Below the pieces are notes generated by a model that saw only the letters and a program-made list of their open reading frames with translations, made no database searches and was not told the DNA's origin. The translations under genes were made by a program, and so were the position numbers. Below are positions 12,137-24,086 of a stretch of 64,000 bases of DNA, piece by piece (the stretch's first letter is position 1; each line of letters starts with the position of its first letter). This DNA is from Gnetum montanum (lineage: Eukaryota > Streptophyta > Gnetopsida > Gnetales > Gnetaceae). Location: NCBI GenBank assembly GCA_015680685.1, contig MNCI01010116.1, forward strand, positions 1,205,002-1,269,001, written 5' to 3'.

Positions 12137-12545
12137 TGTTGCAGTTGCAGAAAATCAACCAAACTGCAGAGGCTGCGGTTTCCATTAAATGGGTCAGAAG
12201 TTGTGACCCAATTTCTTGATGCAATTACCCACAACTCTAATTGAATCAAGATATTGGGTAAGCACATGGCCAGAGAAAAGGGCGCGGTTTGAGGCCGGAA
12301 AACGGCCATTGGTGCGGGAATGCTAAGCTTCTGTGCAAGTATAGTTCAAAAACATGGATGTTGAGCTCATCTACTCAGTTGTCTCTGCAAGAATCACGCC
12401 TCCTCCTGTAACAGAATCCCAAATCTGCTGAACCTTTTGCTATAAAAACGAAGCCCGCCCTTTGTCTTCTTTGACTGTCCGAAATGCTATTTACTTTGTC
12501 CGATCAGTCCAGTCGATCGCAAATAGTGGACAGTGTTTCCAGGTG

Positions 12546-12553
12546 CTTTTATA
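12546..12553 (-). promoter_or_regulatory. TATA box candidate of the COBRA gene
   Basis: The plus strand cttttata reads TATAAAAG on the minus strand. It lies about 410 bp upstream of the COBRA start codon, which would give a leader of roughly 380 nt if transcription begins about 30 bp downstream. Position is inferred only. Confidence 0.45.
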
Positions 12554-12599
12554 CATACCAAATTGCTATTTCTGTCTGCTCTTACGTTTTGGCGGAGAC

Positions 12600-13132
12600 G
12601 AGCATAATTATTGATTCCGTTTCTCTTTATCGCCAACTCGTCTAGTGATTCCTGATCTGGAAATAATTAGGGAATAAATTTAAAACTTCGGTAATTATTT
12701 CTGAGTGTTAAAATATAATAACTAAAACCTAACAAATAGCTAACATATAACAGTTAACTTTTAGCTTAGTGGTAAGAGACTTGGCTTTGTAATTCTAATA
12801 ATAGTCAATTATAAATTTTATTAAAAGAATAAATGTCGCCTATGGATGTGCAACATGTGCAAAAGACCCTTTAGGAATATGTAATCACTGTAATGCAGTG
12901 AGGCCATTAATTTGATTTTTATAGTACTACTTTGTTAGAGGGCTAGCCCTAAAATTTACAAAAGAATAATTATTATTATGTTATTCGTTATTATTCCTCA
13001 AATTTAGCAATTGCCAATATTGGCTTTGATTTGGATTAAAATTCATGAATAAGGTTACCGAATACTTTTTATTCCGCATGCTACCTAGTTGGCAATATAA
13101 CTCAACATTACTTATTGAAATTGAAACCATAA
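12600..13132. other. Intergenic, nothing recognised
   Basis: AT-rich sequence between the COBRA promoter and Element 1. It contains a box-A-like stretch near 12762 but no partner box B. The 5-bp target site CCTAG at 13133-13137 marks its right end. Confidence 0.5.
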
Positions 13133-13137
13133 CCTAG

Positions 13138-13954
13138 TGATGAATCACATTTTCATCTGCCTTGACGTCGGGTATTTGATGTCGAGGCCAAGATGCAATG
13201 TCGGATATCCGATGTTGCAGGGTATACACCTACCTATAAATATAGCACTTGGGCTCACGATTTGACATTAGTTTTTCAGTCAAAGTAGCAAAGCTCTTGT
13301 AGTTTACTTTCTTTAGAGTTAGAATATTTTTTGAGTGTCTGTAATAGGAGTCTAAGTGTGTACGGATCTTTGTTTGAACACTGATGTACCTGAGCACAAC
13401 AGTGTGATGGGAATAAAAACAAACTCTTTTGATAATCCTTGCAACATCGAGAATAGATTAATGTTTTTTTAAATGCATTTTACTTTCATGCACTTACTTT
13501 AATGCATTTTACTTTCATGCACTTTAATGCATTTAAATTAAGCTATTAATTTCTAGTTGTTAATGAACACAAGCACAACCACTTCAAGCATACATATAGT
13601 GCTTGGTAACCCAACAACGCTATATGTGTTTGGGAAAGTGGGACAGGTACTTGTGTTAGGCTAGCTAGGTAATAGATAAATTAAATCCTGAATTCCTCTA
13701 CCTTTTATTATTGTTGTAGGTGATTAAACTTATAAAACATAAAATGATAAAAATCATGTACCTTAATTACACTTAAACCATATCCTTGAGCTTCACAAAT
13801 GTAGTTGTGAAGACAACGAACGTTCTCAATACCTTTTACTTCCTAGAGGAACTAGTGCACTAGAGAACTATAGGTCCACGAAATTCGACCGGATTGCATG
13901 TGAATGCCTTAGTGATACGTATGGTTGGTCATAGGGGTACTTTGTTGCTCATCA
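13138..13954 (+). repeat. Element 1 5' LTR
   Basis: 817 bp, TGATGA...TCATCA. A TATA-like TATAAATA lies at 13235-13242, and GGAATAAAAAC near 13410 may serve polyadenylation, so U3, R and U5 can be placed roughly. Partner is 22324-23149. Confidence 0.92.
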
Positions 13955-13955
13955 T

Positions 13956-13974
13956 TAGTGTTGTTGCCAAGGAC
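13956..13974 (+). other. Element 1 primer-binding site (tRNA-Asp type)
   Basis: The sequence TAGTGTTGTTGCCAAGGAC starts two bases after the LTR. It matches the complement of the plant tRNA-Asp 3' end (TGGCGCCGTTGCCGGGGAC) except at six positions, all C-to-T or G-to-A. Confidence 0.8.
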
Positions 13975-14115
13975 CTTTTGGTTGTTTCGTGCACTATCTA
14001 GGATTTAGTGGAAATCGTTCAAAATCATTGTAACAAACCTAAGAGTCATATCATATTTTACAATTACTATAATAGAAATTCAAAAGTACACTGCGTTTTT
14101 ATCATCTAATTGAAA

Positions 14116-16506
14116 ATGCCTTCTTCTCAAAGGAGTGCTTCTTTGCCCAAGTCTAATGGAGTTGATCAATTGATCCCTCAACAATATTGAATGGTATATG
14201 CTCATCCTAATGAGCATGTACCCAATTTCACCTTCATCTTACATCAGGATGAACAACTATGGTGGCATGACATGGAGGGAAACATTGTGTTACTACCCAA
14301 TCAATCTATTCCTGCAATGCTTCACCACATGCTTATCCATCTAGGTCTTCAGGAACATCATGTTGAGTATGTTGTGCAAGATAGTGATGCTAGGGATTAC
14401 CGTCCCATTGAGGCACAACATCTCCAGGATTGCTAGTTAGAGCAACGTCATGAATTTGTTAAAGGAAAAGGGTTTAATGATTCCCCATTCCTGTTGTACC
14501 AAAACAATGGTGGGGAACCCTTCTCTAGGGGTTTTCCATTCAGTGAAATTCCTCTCTTTGACTTCGGTGATGGAGGTCAAAACCAAAACTTGTAGTCCAC
14601 AATTCACAATCCTGGTTCTGGTAAGAATGGATCCAATGACAAAGAAGGATTCAAAGAGGCAAGTTAAGGTAAGGATGTGGACAAGAAGCAAGTTTGTGAT
14701 CATGATCATGATCACCGAAGGTGGTAGTAGGCACCGTGATGGTGCTAGTCCTCCTTCCTCTTCACCTTCATCATTATTATCATCTTCTTCTTTTGGCTTA
14801 GATCACAACCGTAGGAGGCGAGATCGTGATGGAGGTGACCAATATGATCGACAGGACCAAAATGACTAAAATGACCATTGAGAAAGGCAAGATCAAGGGC
14901 GTGAACATTCAATAGAGGCACATTGCTATGAACGACAGGGTAGTAGAGGGCATTGTAGGCATCATGATCAAGGCATCGATGAGCCTTTGCTTGCTACTTG
15001 AAGTATGCTTAATATCGCAGAGGCAGTACAAATTCCAACAAGGCATGTGAAGGATAGCTGGATCAAAAGGCTAGACATGAATAATATTTCTTGGTTTGAA
15101 GGGGGATATAACTCTGATCTACAAAAACATCTCCAAGCTTTTCAAGATGCATGTGCCTTACAGAACATAGAGAATGAGTGGCAAAAACTTAAGTTGTTGC
15201 CAAGGACATTCATTAAAGAAGTAGAGAACTGGTACTAGTCCTTAGAACCAAAATCTATCAAATGATGGAGTACTATGCTTGAATTGTTTAATAATAAATA
15301 TCAAACATACTCTAGAGTGTCCAACTTGAGAAGGTAGATCCAAGGATGGAAACAAGGAACACATGAATCCTTGGATACTACCATCGGTCGATACTATTCC
15401 TTAATAAATGTCCTAGCCATGGTTATTCTCAACTAGATCAACTTTGCCACATTGTAGATGGACTTCAATTAGAAATGAGGAGAACCTTTGGCATCTATGC
15501 CCAAGGGCAACTATCAGAATTAAGCATCCATTAGATACAAAGACTAATCAAGTAGGTAGCTAAAGAGGAGGATAAACTAAGAAAAAGAGAAAGTGTAGAA
15601 GAGTAAAATTGTGATGTTTCCATCTGAAAGAGGGAGGTTTGATTCTATGACAGTGAGGAAGAATTTGCATCTGATGAGTTGGTGAATAGGAAAACCTTGC
15701 CACTCCAAAAATTTCAATACAAAATTATGGCTAAGGTTGATTAGTTATGGGACTCCACTAATAGCAGATTTCAAGCTGTCCTAAAAATTGTTGAAGAGTC
15801 CAAAGAACAAAGTAGTGATCGTGAGTGCAAGAGGTGCAAGGAAGTTGAACATGCTTATCAAAAAGTTAAGGGCAAGATTGTTGTAATAGAAGAAGTTGCA
15901 GAAAGTGAATCAGATGATGATGGTGGGTGTGACATCTACTAGTATGTACATCCTAAGGGATGTTGCCCCATACTGTCACATTTATAGGATTCTAGGGTGT
16001 ATGCTTTGAATTCACGGCTAACACAAAGGCAAACATCTAGAAGATTATCTTATCCTCAAGGTAATTTTAGGTAGTTCCACCACTAGTAGCAATATTATCC
16101 CAATGGAACTCCACCACAACCATATGAGTAGTATCAATAGTTGTAGCAACCATAGTTATAGGCGCTGGCACCACCAAGGTAGCAATACCCCTACAAAAAA
16201 CTTAATTCATATAGGTATTATGTTCAACAACCCTTGTCTCCACGTGACTCCTCCAGTCATGTTTCTACTTTCCAATCTTATTACCACCCTTTTGATTATT
16301 ATCAAACTCATTCTCCACATGCAAGAAGGGATACCACCTCTTACCCTTATCCTCCTCCTCTTCCTACACATCTTCCTCCTCCAAACACATAGCTACCACC
16401 TATTCCATCTATGTAGGGTGAACTACCAGCTCAACCGTAACAATGCAATGCTACTAGGGCTATTAACCTACAACTAGCTAATCAATCAAGTGGTTTGGAT
16501 ACTTGA
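14116..16506 (+). pseudogene. Element 1 gag
   Basis: Starts MPSSQRSASLPKSNG at 14116. Early segment 14191-14436 (NFTFILHQDEQLWWHDMEGN) recurs in Elements 2 and 6. A Ser-rich and His/Asp-rich stretch follows (about 14690-14800). The retrotransposon gag capsid-type domain is at about 15005-15560 (HLQAFQDACALQNIENEWQK, then YQTYSRVSNLRR). A degenerate zinc knuckle near 15925-15970 keeps C, H and C of CxxCxxxHxxxxC but has lost the second Cys to Tyr. The C-terminal part (16060-16506) is Gln/Pro/Tyr-rich and has TAG at 11 positions. The frame is broken by many stops, most of them TAG. Confidence 0.85.
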
Positions 16507-16639
16507 TTAAAGCAAATACCTTTTTTTCCAACCATTCCGTCCGCCTAAGCCCTCAAATACACTTGCGGTTGACAACCCTATTCCTTTGTCTTCTTTTGTC
16601 TCAAATACCTTCAAGCCCCCTTCAAACCAAACACCACCC

Positions 16640-19600
16640 AAGATCCATATTGTTATGCTTACTCATGTCATATCTCATTGGATCTGTGTTGGAAACCTTC
16701 CCAAGAAGTTAGCAGATCCTAGAAGTCCTTTGATTTATTTGTAGATCGCTAGGTGTGAACCATGCAAAGCTCTTCTTGATTTAGGTTCTAGTGTTAACCT
16801 AATCTCTCATGAGATGTATACTACATGGAACCCGCCTTCTTTAAAGAAGAGTAATATCATATTAGAATTGGTAGACTCATCCATCACTATTCCATTGGAA
16901 CTAGTGGAAGACATTGTAACCACTATTTGTGGGTGGTCTTATCTTATTGATTTCCTAGTGATCAAAGTGGAGAATTACAAAGGAGATTTCCCAATCATCA
17001 TGGAAAGGGCATGGCTTAGCACCATTGATGAAAGAATGGACATCAAAGATCTTTCCTTGGAAATATCCAAAGAAAATGCACTTAGAAAGATCAAGAAGAA
17101 GAGAGTTCCATGCATTGTGTATAGTGATACAGGGTGCAATTGTGTGCAGAAACTCTAGGTTGTGAAATAAGCATCTATCGCTGCATGCAAGTAGTGTGCA
17201 TCAGAAGTATAAATTCAAAGGTGTTTGTATATAGTAGCCACAAAATAGGAGGGCACCCTATGGCTGACCATTGATTCTAATAGCAACACACTTTGCATGG
17301 AACTGATTAAGAGCCTAACATGCACATATGTTGTAAGCATGGATGAACTAGAGTAAGTTTATCACCAACTCTTTGATGATGCAAATGATGATACCTATTA
17401 GGAAGAGTTGGAAATTCTTAAAAATTTCAAACAAGAGCCCCTTGAACTAAAAATGTGACCAACTGACATGGAATATGTGTTTTTTTAAAATGGGAATCTG
17501 ATCATAATTAATGCAAATCTTGCTCCAGAGTAGAAAAAGATGTTGTTGAATGTGGTTAAAATATGGTTAGTAGCTTTTACTTGGTCATATCCTAAACTTA
17601 CAGGGATTGATCCTAGAATATGCCAGCATCACATCTACACTAATCCAGCTATGAAGCCAAAGAGACAACCATAGAGGTGATTTAACCCTAAGTTGAAGCA
17701 GATCGTCAAAGAGGAAATCAAACAACTCCTTAAGGTGAGGTTCATTTATCCCATTGTGAATAGTAAGTGGGTTAATCCACTCATGATTGTGCAAAAGAAA
17801 GGTGGCAAATGGTGGATCTGCATCGATTTTTGACTACTGAATATGGCAACATTCAAGGATCATTTTTTGTTGCCATTTGTTGATTAGGTTTTAGACACAA
17901 TATCTGGGCATTGCTACTACATTTTTCTAGATGGTTATAGTGGCTATAACCAAATTCAAATTGCACCAGAGGACTAGGCCAAGACAACATTCACAAGTCC
18001 TTAGGGGACTGTTGCATATCGCAAGATGCTATTTGGTCTATGCAATGCTCATGCTACATTCCAAAGCCTGGTTCTAAGCATTTTTCAACAGTAAATTGGT
18101 GGTGGTGTGGAAGTCTTCATAAATGAATTCTCCCCTTATGGAGCTACATTTGAGTAAGCCCTAGACTACCTTGAGCAGGTGCTAAAATGATGTGTTGAAA
18201 CTAACTTGTGGCTTAATTGGCAAAAAAGTCACTTAATGATCTAGGAAGGTATTGTATTGGGGCACAGAATATCACAAGTAGGAATTGAGGTATACCTTGA
18301 GAAAATAAGGGTCATCTATGGAATAACCTACCAACTAGAAACTGTCAGAGATGTTTGATCATTCCTTGGACATATTGGCTACTATCGGTGATTCATAGAG
18401 AATTTCTCTAAGATTGCAAAGCTGTTGGTGAAACTAACAAAGAAAGATGCTCCATTTGTCTGGATTGTAGAATGTGAAAAAGCTTTCCAATAGTTGAAAG
18501 AGAAACTTATAGAAACTCCAATCTTACAAGTACCTTATTGGTTCAAACCATTTCATGTCATAATGGATGCATCAAATTACACCTTGGGAGCTGTGCTTAT
18601 GTAGATGGATGACAAGAAACATCCATACTACATCCACTGTGCTAGCCAAAGCATTGTGAATGCACAACTAAACTACACCACCATAGAAAAGGAATTGATG
18701 GTAGTGGTGTTTTCTTTAGAGAAGTTCAGGCATTATGTGCTTAGATACAAAGTGTTTGTGTACATGGACCATAGTGGCATTCGCTTCCTAATGAACAAGC
18801 CAACGGTAAGTCCCCAAGTCATATAGTGGTTGGTGATCTTGCAGGAATTTGACCTTACGATGGTAGATTGAAAGAGCACTAAGAATTTGGTTTTTGATCA
18901 CTTGTCTAAGTTGCAATGAGACAACAAAGAGGAAGAAAATTCACTATCTGATATGTTTCCTAATGAACTTCTCTTTGTTGAGGTCATAACTAAACAATTG
19001 CCCAATGAGCCTAAGTGGTATGATGGCATTATCACCTATATTCTCACCCAAGAGATGCCACAAGGGTTGGACCATTGGAAGCAATAATAGTTTCTTCACT
19101 AGGTAAAACACTTCATGGATGGCCTAGTTCATTGGTGTGTCCCTGATGCTGATCAATTGCATGTTCTCCAAGATGCTCCTGAAGGTCATTGTAGAGGACA
19201 CTATCCTAGGAGATGCATGGCCATTAAAATTTTGATAGTAGGGTACTATTGGCCAATAATCTTTAGGGATGCTCACCATTACATCTACTCTTGTGAATGA
19301 TGCCAACGAGATGGTGGAATGATAGCTCAAATGGAGGGACATCAATAATGGATTTAACCACTAGAACCTTATGAAATCTGGGGCATTGATTTCATGGGTC
19401 CCATCATGCCCATGTCAAATGGAAAGGCATACATCATAGTTGTTGTTAACTATTATACAAAATGGATAGAAGCAGCAACCATCATTGATTGTACATCTTC
19501 TACTATTACTCAATTTGTACAACAAAATGTTGTAAATAGGTTTGGTGTGCCACATGCATTAATTTTTGATAATGGAATTCACCTTACAAGCATTACTTTT

Positions 19601-20230
19601 CAGAAGCTCATGCAATGCTTGGGGGTTGAACATAAACTCACAACATGCTACCACCCCCAAGCCAATGGTCAAGCTGAGGTTACGGATAGGGAAATCACAA
19701 GGATTCTAACAAGAACTATTAGCAAATATAGGAAAGACTAGAGCACAAAACTCAATGCTGCCCTTTGGGCCTACTACTTAATATAGAAACTTCTTATAGG
19801 CTATTCTCTCTATGAGATTGTGTATGAAAAATTATCAATGCTTCTTATTCAATTCGAGCTCCGCACACTTTCAATAGCCTATGACCTCAACCATGACTTG
19901 ATTCTAGCACAAAAAGAAAGACTAATAAATCTCAACTTGCTAGATGAAAACTAATTAGTGGCCCTATCATCTAACGAGTTTCATAGTACCTACAACAAAA
20001 AGCATCATGATTTTAAAATCAGAAAAGTCAAATTTCAACCAGGAGATAAGGTTCTCTACTAGAACCCCACACACGTACCTCAAAAAACTAGGTTCCAAAT
20101 GTTGTGAAAAGGACCTTACATCATTTACAAAACTTTTTCTTCTAGGGCCATGTTGATCTACAAACCTGAGAGCCCAGATGAGAAATAGCTGGTCAACATC
20201 CAACATATTAAACCTTTCCATGAGCATAAG
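16640..20230 (+). pseudogene. Element 1 pol (protease, RT, RNase H, integrase)
   Basis: Protease, 16730-17160: ALLDLGSSVNLI with the DLGS active-site form. RT, about 17690-18310: INPLMIVQKKGG-like and LDGYSGYNQI segments; the catalytic FMDD-type box has become FINE at 18116-18127, so both Asp are lost. RNase H, about 18540-18920: MDASNYTLGAVL, then TTIEKELMVVVFSLEKFRHY. Integrase, about 19150-19800: HHCC zinc-binding region, then catalytic residues in GIDFMGP, IFDNGIH and NGQAEVTDRE, all present. A C-terminal tail continues to 20230 (LVNIQHIKPFHE). Stops and frameshifts are scattered through it. Product was a polyprotein for reverse transcription and insertion. Confidence 0.9.
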
Positions 20231-22310
20231 TTAGCTAATACAATAAACACCTCATTGAATGGACAACCATGCTCCATATTTCAGGTCTCCTCCTTTCATC
20301 TTAGTCATGTGGGAGATGGCCATCCATGCTAACCATATAAGCAACTCCTCAATTTTTCAACTTTTTGTTTTACAAATTTTTTTTATTTTACACATTCTTT
20401 GTTTTACATCTTATTGTTTTCATGTTATTAATCTTTTCTAATTTTTGTTTTATACCATTGTTAGTACATTTGCTATTTCTTGGATATTTTACACTTTTTT
20501 TTTATATTTTCTTTTATTTTGATGTGATTTTCTAACCTTTTGTCAATAAGTGCTAGGCACAGTGGTAATGCATTGCTTGATGGTGGTATGTACTATTTTG
20601 TTATTTGATTGTTGGTGTCTAGATTCTAGCTTTGAATTTTGTTACAGATGATTAGGACATGGTTCTTTTTCATGCGATAGGCAATGAGTCCACAACATTC
20701 ACCCATCCACAAACTTTATGGTTTTCCTTGTTCTGGAAACGTGCAATCCCTTTTTCATTAATGAAAATTTAATGAACTTATGACTTTGGTAGTTTTTGGA
20801 ATTGGAAAGGATTCAAAGGTTTGAATAGGGTGTGACTTCAAGGGGATTCAATATTCTTTGTACCCTTCTATTTTCTTGGATGCATGTGTGTTTTCATGGA
20901 TTTCTTACCGTTCTGTGTTAACCAATAAAAAGAAGTTGGATAAGTCTTTGCATGGTGTGGTTCTCATCAAAAAAAAAAAATGATGGGAATTCAAAGCACG
21001 CCCTTTAGACAAAATAAACACATGCATTTTTGCATGGTGTGGTTTCCATTTTACAAAAAGAAAAAAAAATGGGAATTCAAAACACAACTCTTAGACACAA
21101 TAAATGGGCTACAAGCATTGGTTATGAAACTAGAAAGACATGTTACCAATGCCTGAAGGTCCCCTCTGACTAAGGCCCTTTCTCACTTGTTACTTCTCTT
21201 TTCTTCTCTAATAAGGAATAATGGTTGTTTTGTGGGAGCACTCTTGTGTCTCAGGGGGATGGACTGGTCTTAGAATGATAATGCGAAGTCACTGAATGTG
21301 GTTGGTTTTGGTCTAGACTAATGATGAATCCTATCAAGTCATTTAACCATAAAATTCACAAGGGACTTCATGTGACCTTAATCAGGAACTTCATTCCACT
21401 CTTTCTCATCCATCTATGCTTTCTATGTCTCACCTCACTGCCAATTTCATGTTCTTGTTCGATGTCTTGGTTTGATGTGTTGGAATTCTTAGGTAGTTTC
21501 TTCTAGGTTTTTGTACTTAAAATTTCGCAACCATTAATCATCCATAGAGCCCACAGAATCTTTGGTTTGAAGTTATGCAAGGGCATAAAAGGCTTGTGCT
21601 TGCTATGGGGAGGATCCACTTACATATCATTTGGTTGGGTTAGTTAAGTTCTTTACCCTTAGACACTCTTACAATAAAAGTCTTTTGTTTACCTCATTAA
21701 TGATATCCAAATGTGCACATCTTCACAATAGTTTTTAGTGAACCTTACTTTTTATTATTGTGAATTCTTACACCCTCTTCAAATATTTCCTTGTGTAGAA
21801 CTATTTCAAATTTAATGGACCACTTATCTATTTTACCCTATTTGTTTGCCTTCCTGCTAACACTACTAAAGGAATCAATCTACCATAATCACAACCTAGC
21901 TAAGTGTAATTATTGATAAGACAAGGAATTTAATAGCTATGTGTTACACATTACATACCAATTCATGATTCTATTGTGATTGTAGTGGAAGGCATGGATT
22001 GGAAGCAGGACTATCTTCACCAAGGATGATGCAGCAGTACCACATGATGAGGACTGTTCATGATCATGGGATCTTCTCTCTCGCTCTTCAGCTGCCAAGA
22101 GGTGTTGGATGTTAATTTTATCCATGGTGTTCACTTCTCTTATCTTGAACACCCAATTTTTTAAAGATTGTAAATCTGTACACGTGGGCACTCAGAGTTT
22201 GTCTATTTCATTTGAGTCAGTTTGTATGTTAGTCAATAATCCCATACCTTCCCAATATTTTATAAGAAATTTGTTCCTCCTCTTCTTCACTCGAGGAAAA
22301 GTTTTTATTT
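20231..22310 (+). other. Element 1 post-pol noncoding region
   Basis: About 2.1 kb between pol and the 3' LTR with no credible coding frame. It begins with a T-rich tract (20350-20530). Three short blocks recur in the same order in Elements 3 and 4, two of them also in Element 2: AGGGTGTGAC... at 20827-20860, CTAGAAAGACATGTTACC... at 21131-21164, and GGGGAGGATCCACTT within 21577-21625. The accessory ORF found in Elements 2-5 is not recognisable here. Confidence 0.6.
20948..21105 (+). repeat. Imperfect 82-bp tandem duplication
   Basis: Units start at 20948 and 21030 (TTGCATGGTGTGG). Each contains an A-run, GGGAATTCAAA and TTAGACAxAATAAA. Lies in the post-pol noncoding region of Element 1. Confidence 0.75.
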
Positions 22311-22323
22311 AGTTGTGGGGGTA
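22311..22323 (+). other. Element 1 polypurine tract (weak)
   Basis: AGTTGTGGGGGTA immediately precedes the 3' LTR. The same GGGGGTA abuts the 3' LTR of Element 4 on the minus strand, supporting the position. Confidence 0.55.
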
Positions 22324-23149
22324 TGATGAATGACATTTTCATCTACTCCAACGTCAGGTATCTAATGTCGAGAGGCCAAGATGCGATGTTGAATATTTGA
22401 TGCTATGGGGTATACACCTGCCTATAAACATAATGCTTGGGCTCACGATTTGACATTATTTTTTCATAGTTTTTTAGTCAAAGTAGTGAAGCTCTTGCAG
22501 TTTGTTTTCTTGAAAGTTAGAATATTTTCTAGGTGTCCACAACAGGAGTTTGAGTGTGTACGAATCTTTGTTCAAACATTGATGTACTTGAGCGCAACAG
22601 TGTGACAGGAATAAAAACAAACTCTTTTGATAATCCTTGTAGCACTAAGAATAGATTAATGTTTCCTTTAATGCATTTTACTTTCATGCACTTACTTTAA
22701 TGCATTTAAATTAAGTAATTAATTTCCAGTTATTAATAAACACATGCACAACCACTTCAATCATACATATAGTGCTTAATTACCCAGCAACGCTTAATGT
22801 TTGGTAGCCTAGCAGCGCTATATGTGTTTAGGAAAGTGGGACAGGTACTTGTGTTAGCTTAGCTAGGCAATAGATAAATTAGATCCTGAATCCATCTACC
22901 TTTCATTATTGTTTTAGGTGATTAAAATTATAAAACATAAAATGATAAAAATCATGTACCACAATTACACTTAAACCATATAGCTTCACAAGTGTAGTTG
23001 AGAAGACAATGAACATTCTCAACACCCATTTGACTTCCTAGAGGAACTAGTGCACTGGAGAACTACAGGTCAATCGAATTCAACCAGATCATGTGTGAAC
23101 ATCTTAGTGATTTGTATGGTTGGGCATAGGGGCACCTTGCTACTCATCA
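22324..23149 (+). repeat. Element 1 3' LTR
   Basis: 826 bp, TGATGA...TCATCA, alignable along its length to 13138-13954, followed by the target duplication CCTAG. It has a small internal duplication of the AACGCTxxATGTTTGGTAGCC region near 22790. Confidence 0.92.
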
Positions 23150-23224
23150 CCTAGGAAGATTAATGGGATGGAACCTGAAATAAGTTTTTGGGGGTAGGGG
23201 AGGGAAGGGATTGTGGGTGGTGTT

Positions 23225-23370
23225 AGAACCCAAAATAATTGAAATATAAGTACACTCTAAGATATATAGTCCAATTAAAAATTTATATAGCTTAAGATTT
23301 CCTATTGGAATCAAACCCATGACCTCGAGCTTCCAAATTAAGCATCTTACCATTAGGCTAACACCTCATT
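23225..23370 (-). mobile_element. tRNA-like SINE fragment
   Basis: On the minus strand a box-A-like TAGCCTAATGG (about 23360-23350) and a box-B-like GGTTTGATTCC (about 23317-23307) are 43 nt apart, the spacing of a tRNA-type RNA polymerase III promoter. The body does not fold as an intact tRNA by eye. This suits a tRNA-derived SINE head; ends and target duplication were not resolved. Confidence 0.4.
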
Positions 23371-23839
23371 GAAGAGCTAAGGGTTTGGTTTTTGCAAGCC
23401 AAGTGTTTGAAGCTTTGTGGTTCTAAAGGGTTTTGCCATTGGATCTACTTTCTCAAAAATCATCATTCCCCTATAAGGGAAAGAAAAAAATTCTACCCAT
23501 ACTAAAATTTCTATTTCTTATATTAATGCAAAAAGTTATGTTAATTCCCATATGTAGATTTACCAACTAGCAAACAAATTTTTGTGATGCATTCTTCTAG
23601 TGATATTGATGCAAATAAGATGCTTGATTTTGTTTTTCCTAAAAATGTGTATGAGTGACTAGTTGCCGATTTTACATTACAATATATGTTTGTTCAAATT
23701 TTAAATTACTTTCCTTGTAATCACAGTTTCATGTTATTCATAGAAGTCATTTAGGCAAGGTACTATTCTCATGTATTTCTACTTGTTGAGGTAGGTAATG
23801 CTTCAATGGTGCAACTTGCCCAAGATATAGGGTCATTAT
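23371..23839. other. No gene recognised
   Basis: AT-rich sequence between the SINE-like fragment and the LINE ORF1 copy; part of it may be the upstream end of that LINE copy. No motif was identified. Confidence 0.4.
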
Positions 23840-24086
23840 ACATAAGCATGCAATATTGATCATTTTTAAATGGACATTACATTTTGATACACTATAAAGA
23901 ATATTCTAAATTTCCATGTTTTGTCAAGCTTAATCTTTTGTTGATTTTTCAAAGAGCTTATCCACAAAGTGTTAATTTTTTCAATCCCATTAAGCATATG
24001 GAATCCATTTCCATACCATATGATTTTCATAGATGCTTTTTTTGTTAAGATCAATCTTCTTAATCATAGAAAAGGGAATTGGTATT
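23840..24086 (+). pseudogene. LINE ORF1 (DUF4283-like) copy, left part
   Basis: Plus-strand reading with ILIIFKW, then PCFVK, LLLIFQ and NPIKHMESISIPYDFHRCFFC across frames matches the minus-strand copy at 866-1069. The copy is cut at 24086 by solo LTR A and resumes at about 49360, where the sequence again matches the 1-870 copy. Confidence 0.5.

Larger units (their letters stand above)
13138..23149 (+). mobile_element. Element 1: full-length dead Ty3/gypsy LTR retrotransposon (Athila/Tat-like)
   Basis: Two LTRs (13138-13954 and 22324-23149) bound a 10.0-kb element, both starting TGATGA and ending TCATCA, flanked by a perfect 5-bp target duplication CCTAG (13133-13137 and 23150-23154). Order inside is primer site, gag, protease, RT, RNase H, integrase, then about 2.1 kb noncoding. 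This order with integrase last defines Ty3/gypsy. tRNA-Asp priming and the FxxxFSPYG-type RT box point to the Athila/Tat side. Dozens of stops make it non-functional. By eye the first ~130 bp of the LTRs differ at roughly one base in seven, mostly transitions, so the insertion is old. Confidence 0.93.

Noticed and set aside
12757-12830. Possible tRNA or SINE near a box-A-like TTAGCTTAGTGGTAAGAG
   Set aside because: No box B at the right distance and no cloverleaf pairing visible.
16103-16477. 124-codon plus-strand open frame
   Set aside because: Out-of-frame reading of the Gln/Pro-rich gag end; the true gag frame there is closed by TAG codons.
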